A stretch of 12,647 bases of DNA from Halobacteriovoraceae bacterium (GTDB lineage Bacteria > Bdellovibrionota > Bacteriovoracia > Bacteriovoracales > Bacteriovoracaceae): contig JABJPQ010000423.1 in the NCBI GenBank assembly GCA_018663815.1, positions 1 to 12,647 on the forward strand, given 5' to 3'. Made by a program: the position numbers and the translations under genes. Of the stretch, positions 1 through 8,187 are shown one piece after another. The notes beneath the pieces were generated by a model that searched no databases, was not told the DNA's origin, and was given only the letters and a program-made list of their open reading frames with translations. Each line of letters starts with the position of its first letter. Position 1 is the first letter of the stretch.

Positions 1-1
1 C

Positions 2-127
2 TTAGTTGTGAGTGAGTTTCAATTAGAGGGAGAGAGCATTAGGTCATATTATAGCTACTCAGGAATAGTTCTTGTCTTGGTATATTCATTAGTCGTTTTA
101 AGAAGGATGAGTGTGTGGAAGAAGTAA
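2..127 (+). CDS. C-terminal end of a membrane protein (5' truncated)
   Basis: Frame 2 is open from the window edge to a TAA at 125-127 and gives 41 residues. It contains a single hydrophobic stretch (GIVLVLVYSLVVL) followed by a basic tail (RRMSVWKK), as expected for a last transmembrane helix with a cytoplasmic C-terminus. The other two forward frames are broken by stops within the first 45 nt. The next gene starts at 115 inside this one, a 13-nt overlap, so this is the upstream member of the coupled membrane-protein operon. The start and most of the protein lie outside the window. By position it could be another subunit of the ion-pump-like module, but the family cannot be identified from 41 residues. 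Confidence 0.6.
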   Translation, partial: LVVSEFQLEGESIRSYYSYSGIVLVLVYSLVVLRRMSVWKK

Positions 128-354
128 TTGCAATCATGGTTGTTGCCGTCTTTTTATTACAGTCTTCTGATTCTAAAAAAGCGATTCGGGGTCTGGGTAT
201 GGTCGTTTTGGCTATGCTTTATTTTTTAAATGAAATTAAAGTGTATGAATATACAAAGCAAATATACTTAGATTTAATTGCTGTTATGATTTTATTCATC
301 TTCCCTTTTATTTTTAAAGCTTTTTATGTTTATAAGAAAGAGAGAAAAGCGTAA
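115..354 (+). CDS. small hydrophobic membrane protein, 79 aa
   Basis: This 79-aa protein starts at GTG, with an AGAAGGA ribosome binding site at 101-107. It has two to three predicted membrane segments: roughly residues 3-16, 24-40 and 50-70, the last being LDLIAVMILFIFPFIFKAF. It ends in a basic tail (YKKERKA). Size and topology recall the small subunits of Mrp antiporters or complex I (MrpF, MrpC, NuoK), but I see no diagnostic motif, so this is inference from context. It overlaps the upstream partial gene by 13 nt and shares TAATG with the next gene, so translation is probably coupled. It is likely a structural subunit of a membrane complex. Confidence 0.6.
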   Translation: MEEVIAIMVVAVFLLQSSDSKKAIRGLGMVVLAMLYFLNEIKVYEYTKQIYLDLIAVMILFIFPFIFKAFYVYKKERKA

Positions 355-1241
355 TGATAATATTTTTTTTCTTATTGGCTTATGTCCTTATTCTTCTTAA
401 TGGTAAGTTTTTAAATAAGGATAATAATAATCTTATTTCTGTGTTGTTTGGACTTCTCTCCCCTGTTTTCTTGTTTATAGAAAATAATTTTGGATTATTA
501 ATATTTAATTTGCATCAAATAGAACTTGCTTTTGTCGTTCTTTTTTCAGTTTTAAGTAGTTTGTACACTTTATATTGCTTGATTAATGAAAAAGAAAGTG
601 CGCGAGGAATCGACTTAGAATATGTAATGATGGCTTTGGTCTTGGTGAACTTAATCCCCTTTAAAATAATAGCCTTGTTGCTTTTAGAGGCTCATGAGGG
701 AGTAAAACTTGAAGGGGCTAGGCTAGGTTATTTTCCAAGATTACTAGCTTTGTGGGCTCTGATTTTTCTTTCAATGCATGGACAGTATGAGTACACGGGT
801 GTTTTTATTATCATATTAACAACTTATTATTCACTTGATAAAATATTTAAAATAGATTTAACTTCAAAGCTTTTAGGTATCGGCTTCTTGTTTAGCCTCG
901 TTTTAAATACAGTTGAATACAGTCCAATGTTTTACGGACTGATGTTATCGATGCTGTTAGTGTTATTGATCAAATTGATGTACCTGCGCCTTATACCTGA
1001 TCATCAAAAAAAGATACAAAATACGATCAAAAATGCTTTGTGGATTGAAAAAATGAACTTGTTGCTATCGCTTTCTAGTAAAAGAAAATGGTTTATTACT
1101 GAAATGAAAGCAGAGGTTACAATTAGTAAACATGTTACAGAAAGGAATGTTGATTATTTTAAAAAGACAGATGAAAAAGAAGTTTTTGCTCTTGTAAGCT
1201 TTGCGGTTTTATTCTTGTTACTTTTAGGTGCAATTAAATGA
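354..1241 (+). CDS. polytopic membrane protein, 295 aa, possible antiporter-like subunit
   Basis: The protein is mostly hydrophobic with about seven to eight predicted helices. It has a charged cytoplasmic-type loop near residues 212-265 (rich in K/E/D) and a final helix at about 273-293. Residues about 45-80 (FGLLIFNL followed by a long aliphatic helix) are reminiscent of the N-terminal part of NuoL/M/N proteins. An acidic helix-edge segment, LLLLEAHEGVKLEGARLGYF at about 108-127, carries three Glu residues that could be functional. It lacks the GR-GP loop of NuoH/HyfC. The start ATG overlaps the preceding stop (TAATG), and the end overlaps the next gene by ATGA. The family assignment is weak; the membrane localisation and operon membership are secure. 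Confidence 0.7.
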   Translation: MIIFFFLLAYVLILLNGKFLNKDNNNLISVLFGLLSPVFLFIENNFGLLIFNLHQIELAFVVLFSVLSSLYTLYCLINEKESARGIDLEYVMMALVLVNLIPFKIIALLLLEAHEGVKLEGARLGYFPRLLALWALIFLSMHGQYEYTGVFIIILTTYYSLDKIFKIDLTSKLLGIGFLFSLVLNTVEYSPMFYGLMLSMLLVLLIKLMYLRLIPDHQKKIQNTIKNALWIEKMNLLLSLSSKRKWFITEMKAEVTISKHVTERNVDYFKKTDEKEVFALVSFAVLFLLLLGAIK

Positions 1242-2251
1242 TAGAAATAACCTTCTTGTTATGTATTTTTCTTGTTTTAATTTTGGAGAGCCTCTTTCCA
1301 AAAAAGGTAATCAGTCTATTGGCAATTTGTGTTACCTATAGCATGTTTTTATATGTTGTAGGAGCAGACCTATTCTCGCCTATCCACTTTAAACTCGAAA
1401 GTATCTCAAAACCACTCTTTATAACGGTTATGCTAGGATATGTTGGAGCTCGATATTTGTCTGTAACTCAATATCGTCTCTCCGTTGGAGCTCTTCTTTT
1501 ACCTTTTTTAATGTATCTACCAGAGGTCTGGATGCATGCGGCAGTGTTGATCATATATGTTAATATTAGAAAAACATCCAAGGTGCTTAAGCTAGAAACA
1601 TTATTTATCTTACTCATTGTAAATAGTTTAAATTATAAATTGCTTATTCCAGCAAACATTCTTTACATTTTGAATAGTGGGATTATTTTTTCTTTCCTAT
1701 ATAATTTTTTAAGCAGTAAAAATACCAATGCTTCTGATGAGCAAGACATGTTTATGGTTGTCATTGCTTTAATGTACCTTCTTGGAACAGAGCCGTATCA
1801 AATTATGGAATTAAGCGGAATCAGCAATATGGTCATCATGTTTATATTGTTTATAATTGTATCGTTAAGAGGTATGAAAAAGTACTCCGTGATATCTATA
1901 GGCCTAATGAGTTTTTTAAGTACCGAGTCTATGGCAATTTTTATTTCAATACTCAGTATCTCTTTGGTGCTTGTGTTGAAACAAGAAAGTTGTGCATATG
2001 AAATTAAATCAAAAATAAAAGAAGATAATCAATTGTATCGGACACTGATGTTTGGATTAACTTCATATCTACTTTTCAGCATTGTTGTGAGTCACTATAA
2101 TAACCTAGTTGGTGTTTGTATTGGAGCATTGTTTACAGCATTGATGTTGAGAGTTGTAATAAAAGAAGAGGTGAATAATATTTATTTTAATTATAGAAAA
2201 TTAATTTCTTTGCTTTTGATTGTTTTTTCGGTGGTGGTCGTGTCCGTATGA
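1238..2251 (+). CDS. polytopic membrane protein, 337 aa, unknown family
   Basis: This protein has about nine to ten predicted membrane helices, short loops and no signal peptide beyond the first helix. A hydrophilic loop lies at about residues 159-169 (KNTNASDEQD) and another at about 249-268 (QESCAYEIKSKIKEDNQLYR). A helix beginning YQIMELSGISNMV carries an acidic residue. The overlaps at both ends are ATGA, so its production is tied to the genes before and after it. No recognised enzyme motif is visible. By size, topology and neighbours it may be a diverged proton-channel subunit of the NuoL/M/N or Mrp type. This rests on context only, and another polytopic transporter component is possible. 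Confidence 0.7.
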   Translation: MIEITFLLCIFLVLILESLFPKKVISLLAICVTYSMFLYVVGADLFSPIHFKLESISKPLFITVMLGYVGARYLSVTQYRLSVGALLLPFLMYLPEVWMHAAVLIIYVNIRKTSKVLKLETLFILLIVNSLNYKLLIPANILYILNSGIIFSFLYNFLSSKNTNASDEQDMFMVVIALMYLLGTEPYQIMELSGISNMVIMFILFIIVSLRGMKKYSVISIGLMSFLSTESMAIFISILSISLVLVLKQESCAYEIKSKIKEDNQLYRTLMFGLTSYLLFSIVVSHYNNLVGVCIGALFTALMLRVVIKEEVNNIYFNYRKLISLLLIVFSVVVVSV

Positions 2252-3342
2252 GTAACTTGGTATATGCCCTTATTGTTATTATTGTAAATCTAATACTTTT
2301 AGAGTTTACAAGCATGCGATCAAGATCAAGAAGCCTTGCACTGTCTGTCTTGTTTTTATCCCCCCTTTTTTTAGAGGTTAGCCACAATGAGGATTCCACT
2401 CGGGTCGTTATACTATTGTTAGGTTATTTGTTTGCAGTTGGGATGCTTTTGTTTAAGGCAGATGATGATGAGGGAGAGATGAATTTTTTTCACCTAATTC
2501 TACCTTGGTATTTGCTTGTTCTGGCTACGCCACAGTCTATTGTTGAATTAACAATCTTTGTTGTTGGGATTCATGTTATATATTTTATTTCACAAAATAA
2601 AAAAGTTTATGGAGATGGAAACCTTTTAAATTATATCGTTAGTAACTTGTTAACAATAATAATTTTCAGTGTCTTCGTCGTTGTTTGGAAAATTGTAGCC
2701 GGCATTGGAAACGGTACGTCTAATTTCGTTTATCAAGGCTTGGTACTTGTTTATTGTATTCATCTCGTGGGTGGATTTGGCTCATTCTCTTGGGGAGAAA
2801 GGACACTTTTAGTTCTTGACCGTCATAATGTAGTAACCTTTAAGCTTTTAAACCTTTTTATCATACCAGTTATCGTCTTTATGAAATTAAAAGAATTTAT
2901 TGAGGTTGAGACGATACTGAGTAATGATTTATATTTTGTTTTTATATTGTCTTTACTTGTTTTAATTTACACAAAAGATTTGATTAGAGGTCGTTTTGTA
3001 ACATCCTCATACTCAATAGTTAGTTATAACATGCTGTCTGCTGGACTTGTATATGTTTTTGTTAATGGATTTACTGAAGCGATGTTAATGGTTCTGCTTG
3101 TTCTCAATATTGCTTTGTACTCGCTAATTAACAGTCAAAAAAACATACCAAAAAATATCTCATGGTTTTTGGTGTTGTTATTGGTCGGAACGCCTTTTTC
3201 TCCATTCTTCATTTATAAATTTTTCTACTTAAAACAAATATTTGCTGGAATGAGCCCATTGCTCACACTTGTGTTTAGTGTCTTTTTGTTTATACCGTTA
3301 CTTTGGTTGAAGAAATTTCATCGCAAGGAAGTTTATGAATAA
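2248..3342 (+). CDS. polytopic membrane protein, 364 aa, resembles NuoN/MrpD-type antiporter subunit
   Basis: Of the three polytopic proteins this one carries the clearest family echo. The segment SSYSIVSYNMLSAGLVYVFV (about residues 251-270) resembles the 'AYSSISHMGY' helix of the proton-antiporter (NuoL/M/N, MrpA/D) family. The segment LLVGTPFSPFFIYKFFYLKQ (about 312-331) resembles the later 'L-GiP-t-GF--K-y' helix with its conserved lysine. The length is well below the usual 450-500 residues, so part of the fold is missing or too diverged to see. It overlaps its upstream neighbour by ATGA and the TPR gene by 8 nt. Its likely role is ion conduction in a membrane complex. The family link is moderate inference from motif shape, not a demonstrated homology. 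Confidence 0.65.
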   Translation: MSNLVYALIVIIVNLILLEFTSMRSRSRSLALSVLFLSPLFLEVSHNEDSTRVVILLLGYLFAVGMLLFKADDDEGEMNFFHLILPWYLLVLATPQSIVELTIFVVGIHVIYFISQNKKVYGDGNLLNYIVSNLLTIIIFSVFVVVWKIVAGIGNGTSNFVYQGLVLVYCIHLVGGFGSFSWGERTLLVLDRHNVVTFKLLNLFIIPVIVFMKLKEFIEVETILSNDLYFVFILSLLVLIYTKDLIRGRFVTSSYSIVSYNMLSAGLVYVFVNGFTEAMLMVLLVLNIALYSLINSQKNIPKNISWFLVLLLVGTPFSPFFIYKFFYLKQIFAGMSPLLTLVFSVFLFIPLLWLKKFHRKEVYE

Positions 3343-6300
3343 ATACAGAGTATTACTTAAAAATAAAAGAGCCATTGGACCATTTGATTTAAACCAAATA
3401 AGTGAACTGATCTTTAAAGGAAAAATCACAAAGGAAAATTTATTTCAACTATTTCCAACTGGGTCCTGGAAAAATGTCACTGAGGTTGATGAAGTTATTC
3501 GTTTGTTTGATAACGATAAAACCCTCCAGAGAGAGGAAACTTTTCTAGTAAACTTAAGAGAGCTGGGTCTCGAATTAGAGAATAGTAGTGAAGAAGTAAA
3601 AGAGATACTACCAACGATTAAAAATAAAAGTGAAAAAATAAGCACAAACAAAAAGAGTCTTACAGATAATATGATGCCCTCTGATGATGCAGAGTCAGAG
3701 ATTGTCTCTGAAATTATTGAACACAAAGCATTTGAGTTTGAACATAAAGCAGAACCTTTAAGAACAAGCGACGGAAAAGAAAAGAAGGTTGTGGATGAGA
3801 AAAAAGACATCGATCTAGAGACGACGAAAATAAACCCAGAATATCAGAAATACTTAAAAGAGTTAAAACGCGAACAAGAAGCTGAGGAAAAACAAGAGAA
3901 AAAAAACATTGCTAAAGAAATATTGCAGCAACAGGTTGAAGATGTTGATTATGAGAATGAGTCGACTCAGATGATTAACTTCGGAGACCTTGAAAGTAAT
4001 ATGAAAGATGCAGATGAAAATGAAATTGAACTTCTGAATGAGTATGTAAGAGAAAAGAAAAAGGTCATTGAAAGCAACAAGGAGGTCGTGGGAAGCCCGA
4101 GTGTAGATGAAGATATTGCGAAAAAAAATAAAAATTTTCTTATTGCTGGTGTTGCAATTTTATTGTTTGTAATGTTTTTTCTAGATTCAGAAGATGATAA
4201 TCAGAAGAGCAAGGGTGAAATAAAACTAAATCGTTCAGTTGTAACATTTCCTTCACGGTTTGATCTTGAAGATGCTGTTATAGCAAAAAACCTCTACGAG
4301 CAAGGTTTGAAACTTGAAAAAATGTATACATACGAATCCTCATTGAAGGCTTCTCACAAATATCTAGAGTCTGTAGAAAATAAATTTAATGACAATCCTG
4401 CTGCTGCAAGACTGATATTTTTATATGCACATAATTTAAATAATACTGAAAATAAAAACGAATCTGCAAATACAATATTTAAACTTGTTCAAATATTCAA
4501 AGGAAAAGCTAGTGATAATCCAAGCTTTGCGAGTAGCCTTGCATACTTTTATTATACAATAAATAAACTTAATGCTTCGGTTAAAATTTTTGATAAGTAC
4601 ATGACTTTGAATAAAACCAAGGCAACTCTAAAGCTATTTGCAGTTAACTTATTGGCTCTATCTAAGCTTGGACAAATTGATAAAGCGGATAAAATCGCGA
4701 GAAAGCTTAGAGGTCAAAGCACACGGGATTATTTTACTTCGTATGCTCTTTACGAATATTACAAACTTCAAGGTGAAGTTGAAAAAATGGAAGAAGTTCT
4801 TACGCAAGCGCTCTCAAACTATCCAAAATCGAGTTATTTTTGGATACAAAAAGGCTACGAATTAGTTGAAAATGGGGATTTTGATAACTTATTAATTGTT
4901 ATTAAAAAGTTAAAAAGTTTGGGTGTTGGGGGGTCACATTATTATTACTCACAATATTTAATTTTGCGAGGAATGTACTTTGCTAATGCGAAACAAACAG
5001 TCAAGGCTGCAAAGGAATTTAAAAAATCTTTGGCCATGTATGAGTCCGTGGAACTAATAGAGAAACTGGCATTTTTGGAAGAAGCAGAAAATGATGATGC
5101 GAATAACTTAATTATAGATAGTAAGGCCTTAAGACTCTTGAATATGGCAAAGCAGGAAGTCGCAAATAATAACCCAAAAGCAGCTTTCAAGCATTGTCTT
5201 GAAGCAGTTACGCTAGCACCTGAGATGATTTCTGTTAAATTATTTTTAGGAAAACTTCAACTTGATAGAGGTTTTATTACAGATGCTATTGTCCAACTTG
5301 AAGCACTCTATAAAGCAAACTCTTCTTCAGTGGATATTTTATTTGGTTTAGTAGATGCTTATACTGAAGGGTACAAGTTTAAAAAAGTTGAGTCGTTACT
5401 CGGGGTTGCTCAAAATACCCCAGGAGACCATCTTGATAGACTATATGCTGCCAGGGCAAAATATTCTAGTTATCAAGGGAATTTTAATGTTGCCTCTGGT
5501 TGGTTGCAACGAGCGATTAATGAAAACCCACTAAATGATAAAAATATCTATTCTTTGGCAAAGCTATATCTTAAGTATCATAAGTATAGTCGCGGACGAA
5601 GTGTATTAAAACGTGCAATGGAGTTAGACCCGGCAAACATCGACTACCGAATAAGTTTTGCAAAAGTTCTCTATGAAGTGGAGACGAGTAATGCAGCTAT
5701 TGGGTATCTATATAGCGTGCTTGAAAACTTTCCTGATAATTCAAAAATTTACAGTGCAATTGGTACTTACTACTATAGAAGTGGTCAAATCAAAAAATAT
5801 GAAGATATAAAAGAAAAAATACTCTCTTTACCTACCAAGGATGTTAGTCTCTATGAATTCCTGATTGAGTCCTCAAGATTAGATGATAATGTCGATAAAA
5901 TGATCGAATACTCAGAGAGTTTAATTTTAATTTCCCCCGGAAATTTAAAAGAAAGATTAAACTTAGCATCGACTTATATTGGATTACAGAAGTATAAGAA
6001 AGCAAAAAAGCACCTAGATGCTATTTCAAGCAGGTACGATTCGTATCCTAAATTACAACTACTTTATGCGAAGCTATACTTTCTTATTGATAAAGTTGAT
6101 AAAGCAACAATGTTGGCAGAAAGAGAAATAAAAGAAAATCCTACTGTAGAAGATGGATATAATTTACTAGGTGATATTTATATTAAAGAAAAGGATTTGA
6201 TCAAAGCGAGAAAGTTTTATCTTAAGGCTATGAAAATAAATCCCAAAAATATAGCGGCAAATATGGGAGTCGCTTATATTGCATTTCATAGAGACCGGTA

Positions 6301-6499
6301 TGATATGGCACTAGATCAATACCAAAAAGTTATTGAAATTGACCCTTCCCGCTCAGATGTTTACAGGTTGCTAGGAGATGTTTACCGCAAACTTGGGCAG
6401 AGTCAACTGGCCATAAGAAACTATAAACAATTTCTTGAGATTTCTCCCAACAGCCAGTATAAGAATAGTATTAAAACCTATATTAGAACTTTAGAGTGA
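3335..6499 (+). CDS. GYF_2 domain, transmembrane and TPR repeat protein, 1054 aa
   Basis: Residues about 4-58 form a GYF_2-type domain (YRVLLKNKRAIGPF, then an SELIFKGKITKE helix and GSWKNV). Such domains are thought to bind proline-rich or partner peptides. Residues about 60-265 are charged, Glu/Lys-rich and probably disordered or coiled-coil. One membrane helix lies at about 267-283 (NFLIAGVAILLFVMFFL), preceded by KKNKN and followed by DSEDD, which predicts N-inside and C-outside. The remainder is helical repeats. The clearest canonical TPRs are at about 935-1042, with the pattern LGDIY, A--FY-KA and P---A. The start has an AAGGAAG site at 3325-3331 and overlaps the previous gene by 8 nt. 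The protein is a likely scaffold linking the cytoplasm to a periplasmic TPR platform, perhaps for the upstream membrane module. Confidence 0.85.
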   Translation: MNKYRVLLKNKRAIGPFDLNQISELIFKGKITKENLFQLFPTGSWKNVTEVDEVIRLFDNDKTLQREETFLVNLRELGLELENSSEEVKEILPTIKNKSEKISTNKKSLTDNMMPSDDAESEIVSEIIEHKAFEFEHKAEPLRTSDGKEKKVVDEKKDIDLETTKINPEYQKYLKELKREQEAEEKQEKKNIAKEILQQQVEDVDYENESTQMINFGDLESNMKDADENEIELLNEYVREKKKVIESNKEVVGSPSVDEDIAKKNKNFLIAGVAILLFVMFFLDSEDDNQKSKGEIKLNRSVVTFPSRFDLEDAVIAKNLYEQGLKLEKMYTYESSLKASHKYLESVENKFNDNPAAARLIFLYAHNLNNTENKNESANTIFKLVQIFKGKASDNPSFASSLAYFYYTINKLNASVKIFDKYMTLNKTKATLKLFAVNLLALSKLGQIDKADKIARKLRGQSTRDYFTSYALYEYYKLQGEVEKMEEVLTQALSNYPKSSYFWIQKGYELVENGDFDNLLIVIKKLKSLGVGGSHYYYSQYLILRGMYFANAKQTVKAAKEFKKSLAMYESVELIEKLAFLEEAENDDANNLIIDSKALRLLNMAKQEVANNNPKAAFKHCLEAVTLAPEMISVKLFLGKLQLDRGFITDAIVQLEALYKANSSSVDILFGLVDAYTEGYKFKKVESLLGVAQNTPGDHLDRLYAARAKYSSYQGNFNVASGWLQRAINENPLNDKNIYSLAKLYLKYHKYSRGRSVLKRAMELDPANIDYRISFAKVLYEVETSNAAIGYLYSVLENFPDNSKIYSAIGTYYYRSGQIKKYEDIKEKILSLPTKDVSLYEFLIESSRLDDNVDKMIEYSESLILISPGNLKERLNLASTYIGLQKYKKAKKHLDAISSRYDSYPKLQLLYAKLYFLIDKVDKATMLAEREIKENPTVEDGYNLLGDIYIKEKDLIKARKFYLKAMKINPKNIAANMGVAYIAFHRDRYDMALDQYQKVIEIDPSRSDVYRLLGDVYRKLGQSQLAIRNYKQFLEISPNSQYKNSIKTYIRTLE

Positions 6500-6506
6500 G
6501 GCATCT

Positions 6507-7781
6507 ATGCATGATATAAAACAAATTGAAACGAACCAAGATTATGTAAAAGAAAATTTATTAAAGCAAAATTTTGATATATCGATTATTGATAAGGTTT
6601 TGAGTTTAAACATTAAGAGAAAAGAATTAACAACTAAGGTTGAGAAAATTCAAGCGGAAATCAAAAAAACCTCAAAAGAAGTAGGTTTGAAAAAGAGAAA
6701 TGGGGAAGATGCATCTGATCTAATGAAATCGGTTCATGAGTTTAAAGCTTCAATTGAGCTAAGCAATAGTGAACTTGATAAAATTAAAAATGATTTAAAT
6801 TATGAGCTTTCAACGATTCCAAATTTTATCGAAGACGACTCCCCTATTGGTACGACTGATGCAGATAATATTGAAGTCAAAAAATGGGGAGATCCAAAAC
6901 AGTTCGAATTTCAAACTATTGACCATGTTGATTTAGGTGAAAAATTAAAGATGCTAGATTTTGAGGCTGGAGCAAAACTTACGGGCGCAAGGTTTGTTGT
7001 TTATAAGGGAGCACTCGCAAAACTTGAAAGAGCGCTAGCAAATTTTATGTTAGATCACCATGCAACAAAAGGTTATGAAGAGATTATTCCTCCTTTTATT
7101 GTTCATGAGAGAGCATTGTTTGGAACGGGACAGCTTCCTAAGTTTAAAGAAGACCTTTTTAAAATCGAAGGACAAGACTGGTACTTGATTCCAACTTCTG
7201 AAGTCCCTCTTACAAATATTAAAAGAGATGAAATTTTTAATGAGGCAGAGTTGCCGATTAAGTATACTGGTCATACTCCTTGTTTTAGATCTGAGGCTGG
7301 CTCCCATGGTAAAGATACTCGTGGTCTGATTAGAATGCATCAGTTTAATAAAGTCGAGATGGTTAATATTGTTCATCCTGAAAAATCAGTTGCAGCGTTG
7401 GATGATATGACAAGAAATGCAGAGGAAATTTTAGAAAAATTAAACCTTCCCTATCGTACAGTAAGGTTATGTACTGGGGATATTGGTTTTAGTGCACGTA
7501 AAACTTTTGATATTGAGGTGTGGGTGCCAAGTCAAAGTACTTACAGAGAGATTTCTTCAATATCAAATTGTGGCGACTTCCAAGCCAGACGTGCAGGTAT
7601 AAGGTTTAAAAAAGATGGTGGAAAACCTCAGTTTGCTCACACTCTCAATGGTTCTGGCCTTGCGGTTGGGCGTTGCGTTGTGGCCGTAATGGAAAATTAT
7701 CAAAATTCTGATGGCTCCATAGCAATACCTGAGGCACTTGTGCCTTATATGGGTGGAATGGAGAAGATTGAGATCAAATAG
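6507..7781 (+). CDS. serS: seryl-tRNA synthetase
   Basis: This class II synthetase charges tRNA-Ser (and tRNA-Sec) with serine in the cytoplasm. At 424 aa it matches the usual bacterial length. Residues about 30-105 form the long Lys/Glu-rich antiparallel coiled-coil arm that grips the variable arm of tRNA-Ser. Catalytic landmarks are the TSE serine-binding loop at 230-232, motif 2 at about 260-280 (FRSEAGSHGKDTRG onward) and motif 3, GSGLAVGR, at 382-389. The ATG at 6507 is preceded by TGAGG overlapping the stop of the TPR gene, 7 nt upstream, so serS may be transcribed from the membrane-protein operon. Two tRNA-Ser genes follow directly. No truncation or missing active-site residue is seen. 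Confidence 0.98.
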   Translation: MHDIKQIETNQDYVKENLLKQNFDISIIDKVLSLNIKRKELTTKVEKIQAEIKKTSKEVGLKKRNGEDASDLMKSVHEFKASIELSNSELDKIKNDLNYELSTIPNFIEDDSPIGTTDADNIEVKKWGDPKQFEFQTIDHVDLGEKLKMLDFEAGAKLTGARFVVYKGALAKLERALANFMLDHHATKGYEEIIPPFIVHERALFGTGQLPKFKEDLFKIEGQDWYLIPTSEVPLTNIKRDEIFNEAELPIKYTGHTPCFRSEAGSHGKDTRGLIRMHQFNKVEMVNIVHPEKSVAALDDMTRNAEEILEKLNLPYRTVRLCTGDIGFSARKTFDIEVWVPSQSTYREISSISNCGDFQARRAGIRFKKDGGKPQFAHTLNGSGLAVGRCVVAVMENYQNSDGSIAIPEALVPYMGGMEKIEIK

Positions 7782-7784
7782 TCA

Positions 7785-7813
7785 TTGATTTCTTATACCT
7801 AAACGTTTATATT
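7785..7813 (+). promoter_or_regulatory. predicted sigma70-type promoter for the tRNA-Ser pair
   Basis: TTGATT (7785-7790) and TATATT (7808-7813) are separated by exactly 17 nt. The predicted start is near 7820, about 16 nt before the first tRNA. The -35 box begins 4 nt after the serS stop codon. Readthrough from serS is also possible because no terminator lies between. Confidence 0.6.
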
Positions 7814-7835
7814 CATGATTACAAAGTTTTCGAGT

Positions 7836-7925
7836 GGAAGTGTGTCCGAGTGGTTGAAGGAGGCAGTTTTGAAAACTGTTGAACGTTTGCGCGTTCCGTA
7901 GGTTCGAATCCTATCACTTCCGCCA
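7836..7925 (+). tRNA. tRNA-Ser(UGA)
   Basis: The acceptor stem GGAAGTG (7836-7842) pairs with CACTTCC (7915-7921), followed by discriminator G and an encoded CCA. The anticodon stem GCAGT/ACTGT encloses the loop TTTGAAA, giving anticodon TGA at 7870-7872, which reads UCA and other UCN codons. A long class II variable arm (GAACGTTTGCGCGTTC) and the T loop GTTCGAATC are present. All hallmarks of tRNA-Ser are intact. It lies 54 nt after serS and 41 nt before a second serine tRNA. Confidence 0.98.
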
Positions 7926-7966
7926 TTTTGTTGTTCTTTGATTTATAATTAATTTCAGTTTGCTTT

Positions 7967-8055
7967 GGAGATGTGGGTGAGTGGCTGAAACCAGGCCCTT
8001 GCTAAGGGTCCGAACGTTCTGCGTTCCGCGAGTTCGAATCTCGCCATCTCCGCCA
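7967..8055 (+). tRNA. tRNA-Ser(GCU)
   Basis: The acceptor stem GGAGATG (7967-7973) pairs with CATCTCC (8045-8051), followed by G and an encoded CCA. The anticodon stem GGCCC/GGGTC encloses TTGCTAA, giving anticodon GCT at 8001-8003, which reads AGC/AGU. The extended variable arm contains GAACGTTCTGCGTTC, close to that of the upstream tRNA-Ser, and the T loop is GTTCGAATC. It is probably co-transcribed with the UGA tRNA. Its 3' end (CTCCGCCAT, 8048-8056) recurs at 8735-8743, as expected for a tRNA gene used as an integration site. Confidence 0.98.
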
Positions 8056-8087
8056 TTTTCGCACTTTTTAGGTGTTATAAATACATA

Positions 8088-8122
8088 AAATTGCTCGGCT
8101 TTGTCGGGCAATTTTTGTTTTA
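8088..8122 (+). terminator. intrinsic terminator of the tRNA-Ser transcript
   Basis: A 10-bp stem AAATTGCTCG (8088-8097) pairs with CGGGCAATTT (8105-8114), with one G-U pair and a 7-nt loop. It is followed by the T-rich tract TTTGTTTT. It sits 32 nt after the CCA of the second tRNA. Confidence 0.8.
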
Positions 8123-8187
8123 GGGCTTTAAAATGTGCGGAAGTTCAATGAATTTAAACCTAGCATTAAAGAAATTGTGTGATTTTT

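Noticed and set aside
354..1241. NuoH/HyfC-like assignment for the 295-aa protein
   Set aside because: The EAHEGVKLEGARLG segment is suggestive, but the GR-GP quinone-site loop and PR-R-D tail motif of that family are missing.
2187..2399. minus-strand 70-aa frame within the membrane operon
   Set aside because: It is a shadow of two well-supported overlapping genes on the plus strand.
3445..3810. 121-aa minus-strand frame, Ser/Phe-rich
   Set aside because: It is antisense to the charged linker of the TPR protein; Ser/Phe-rich composition is expected when Glu/Lys codons are read in reverse.
4638..5190. two further frames inside the TPR gene (plus 4638-4865, minus 4945-5190)
   Set aside because: Both lie wholly within the 1054-aa gene and have no independent start signals.
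7050..7376. 108-aa minus-strand frame in serS
   Set aside because: It is antisense to the catalytic core of an intact synthetase gene.
7914..8111. 65-aa minus-strand frame containing GGDGEIRTRG
   Set aside because: It is antisense to tRNA-Ser(GCU), and this peptide is a classic false gene call over serine tRNA genes.
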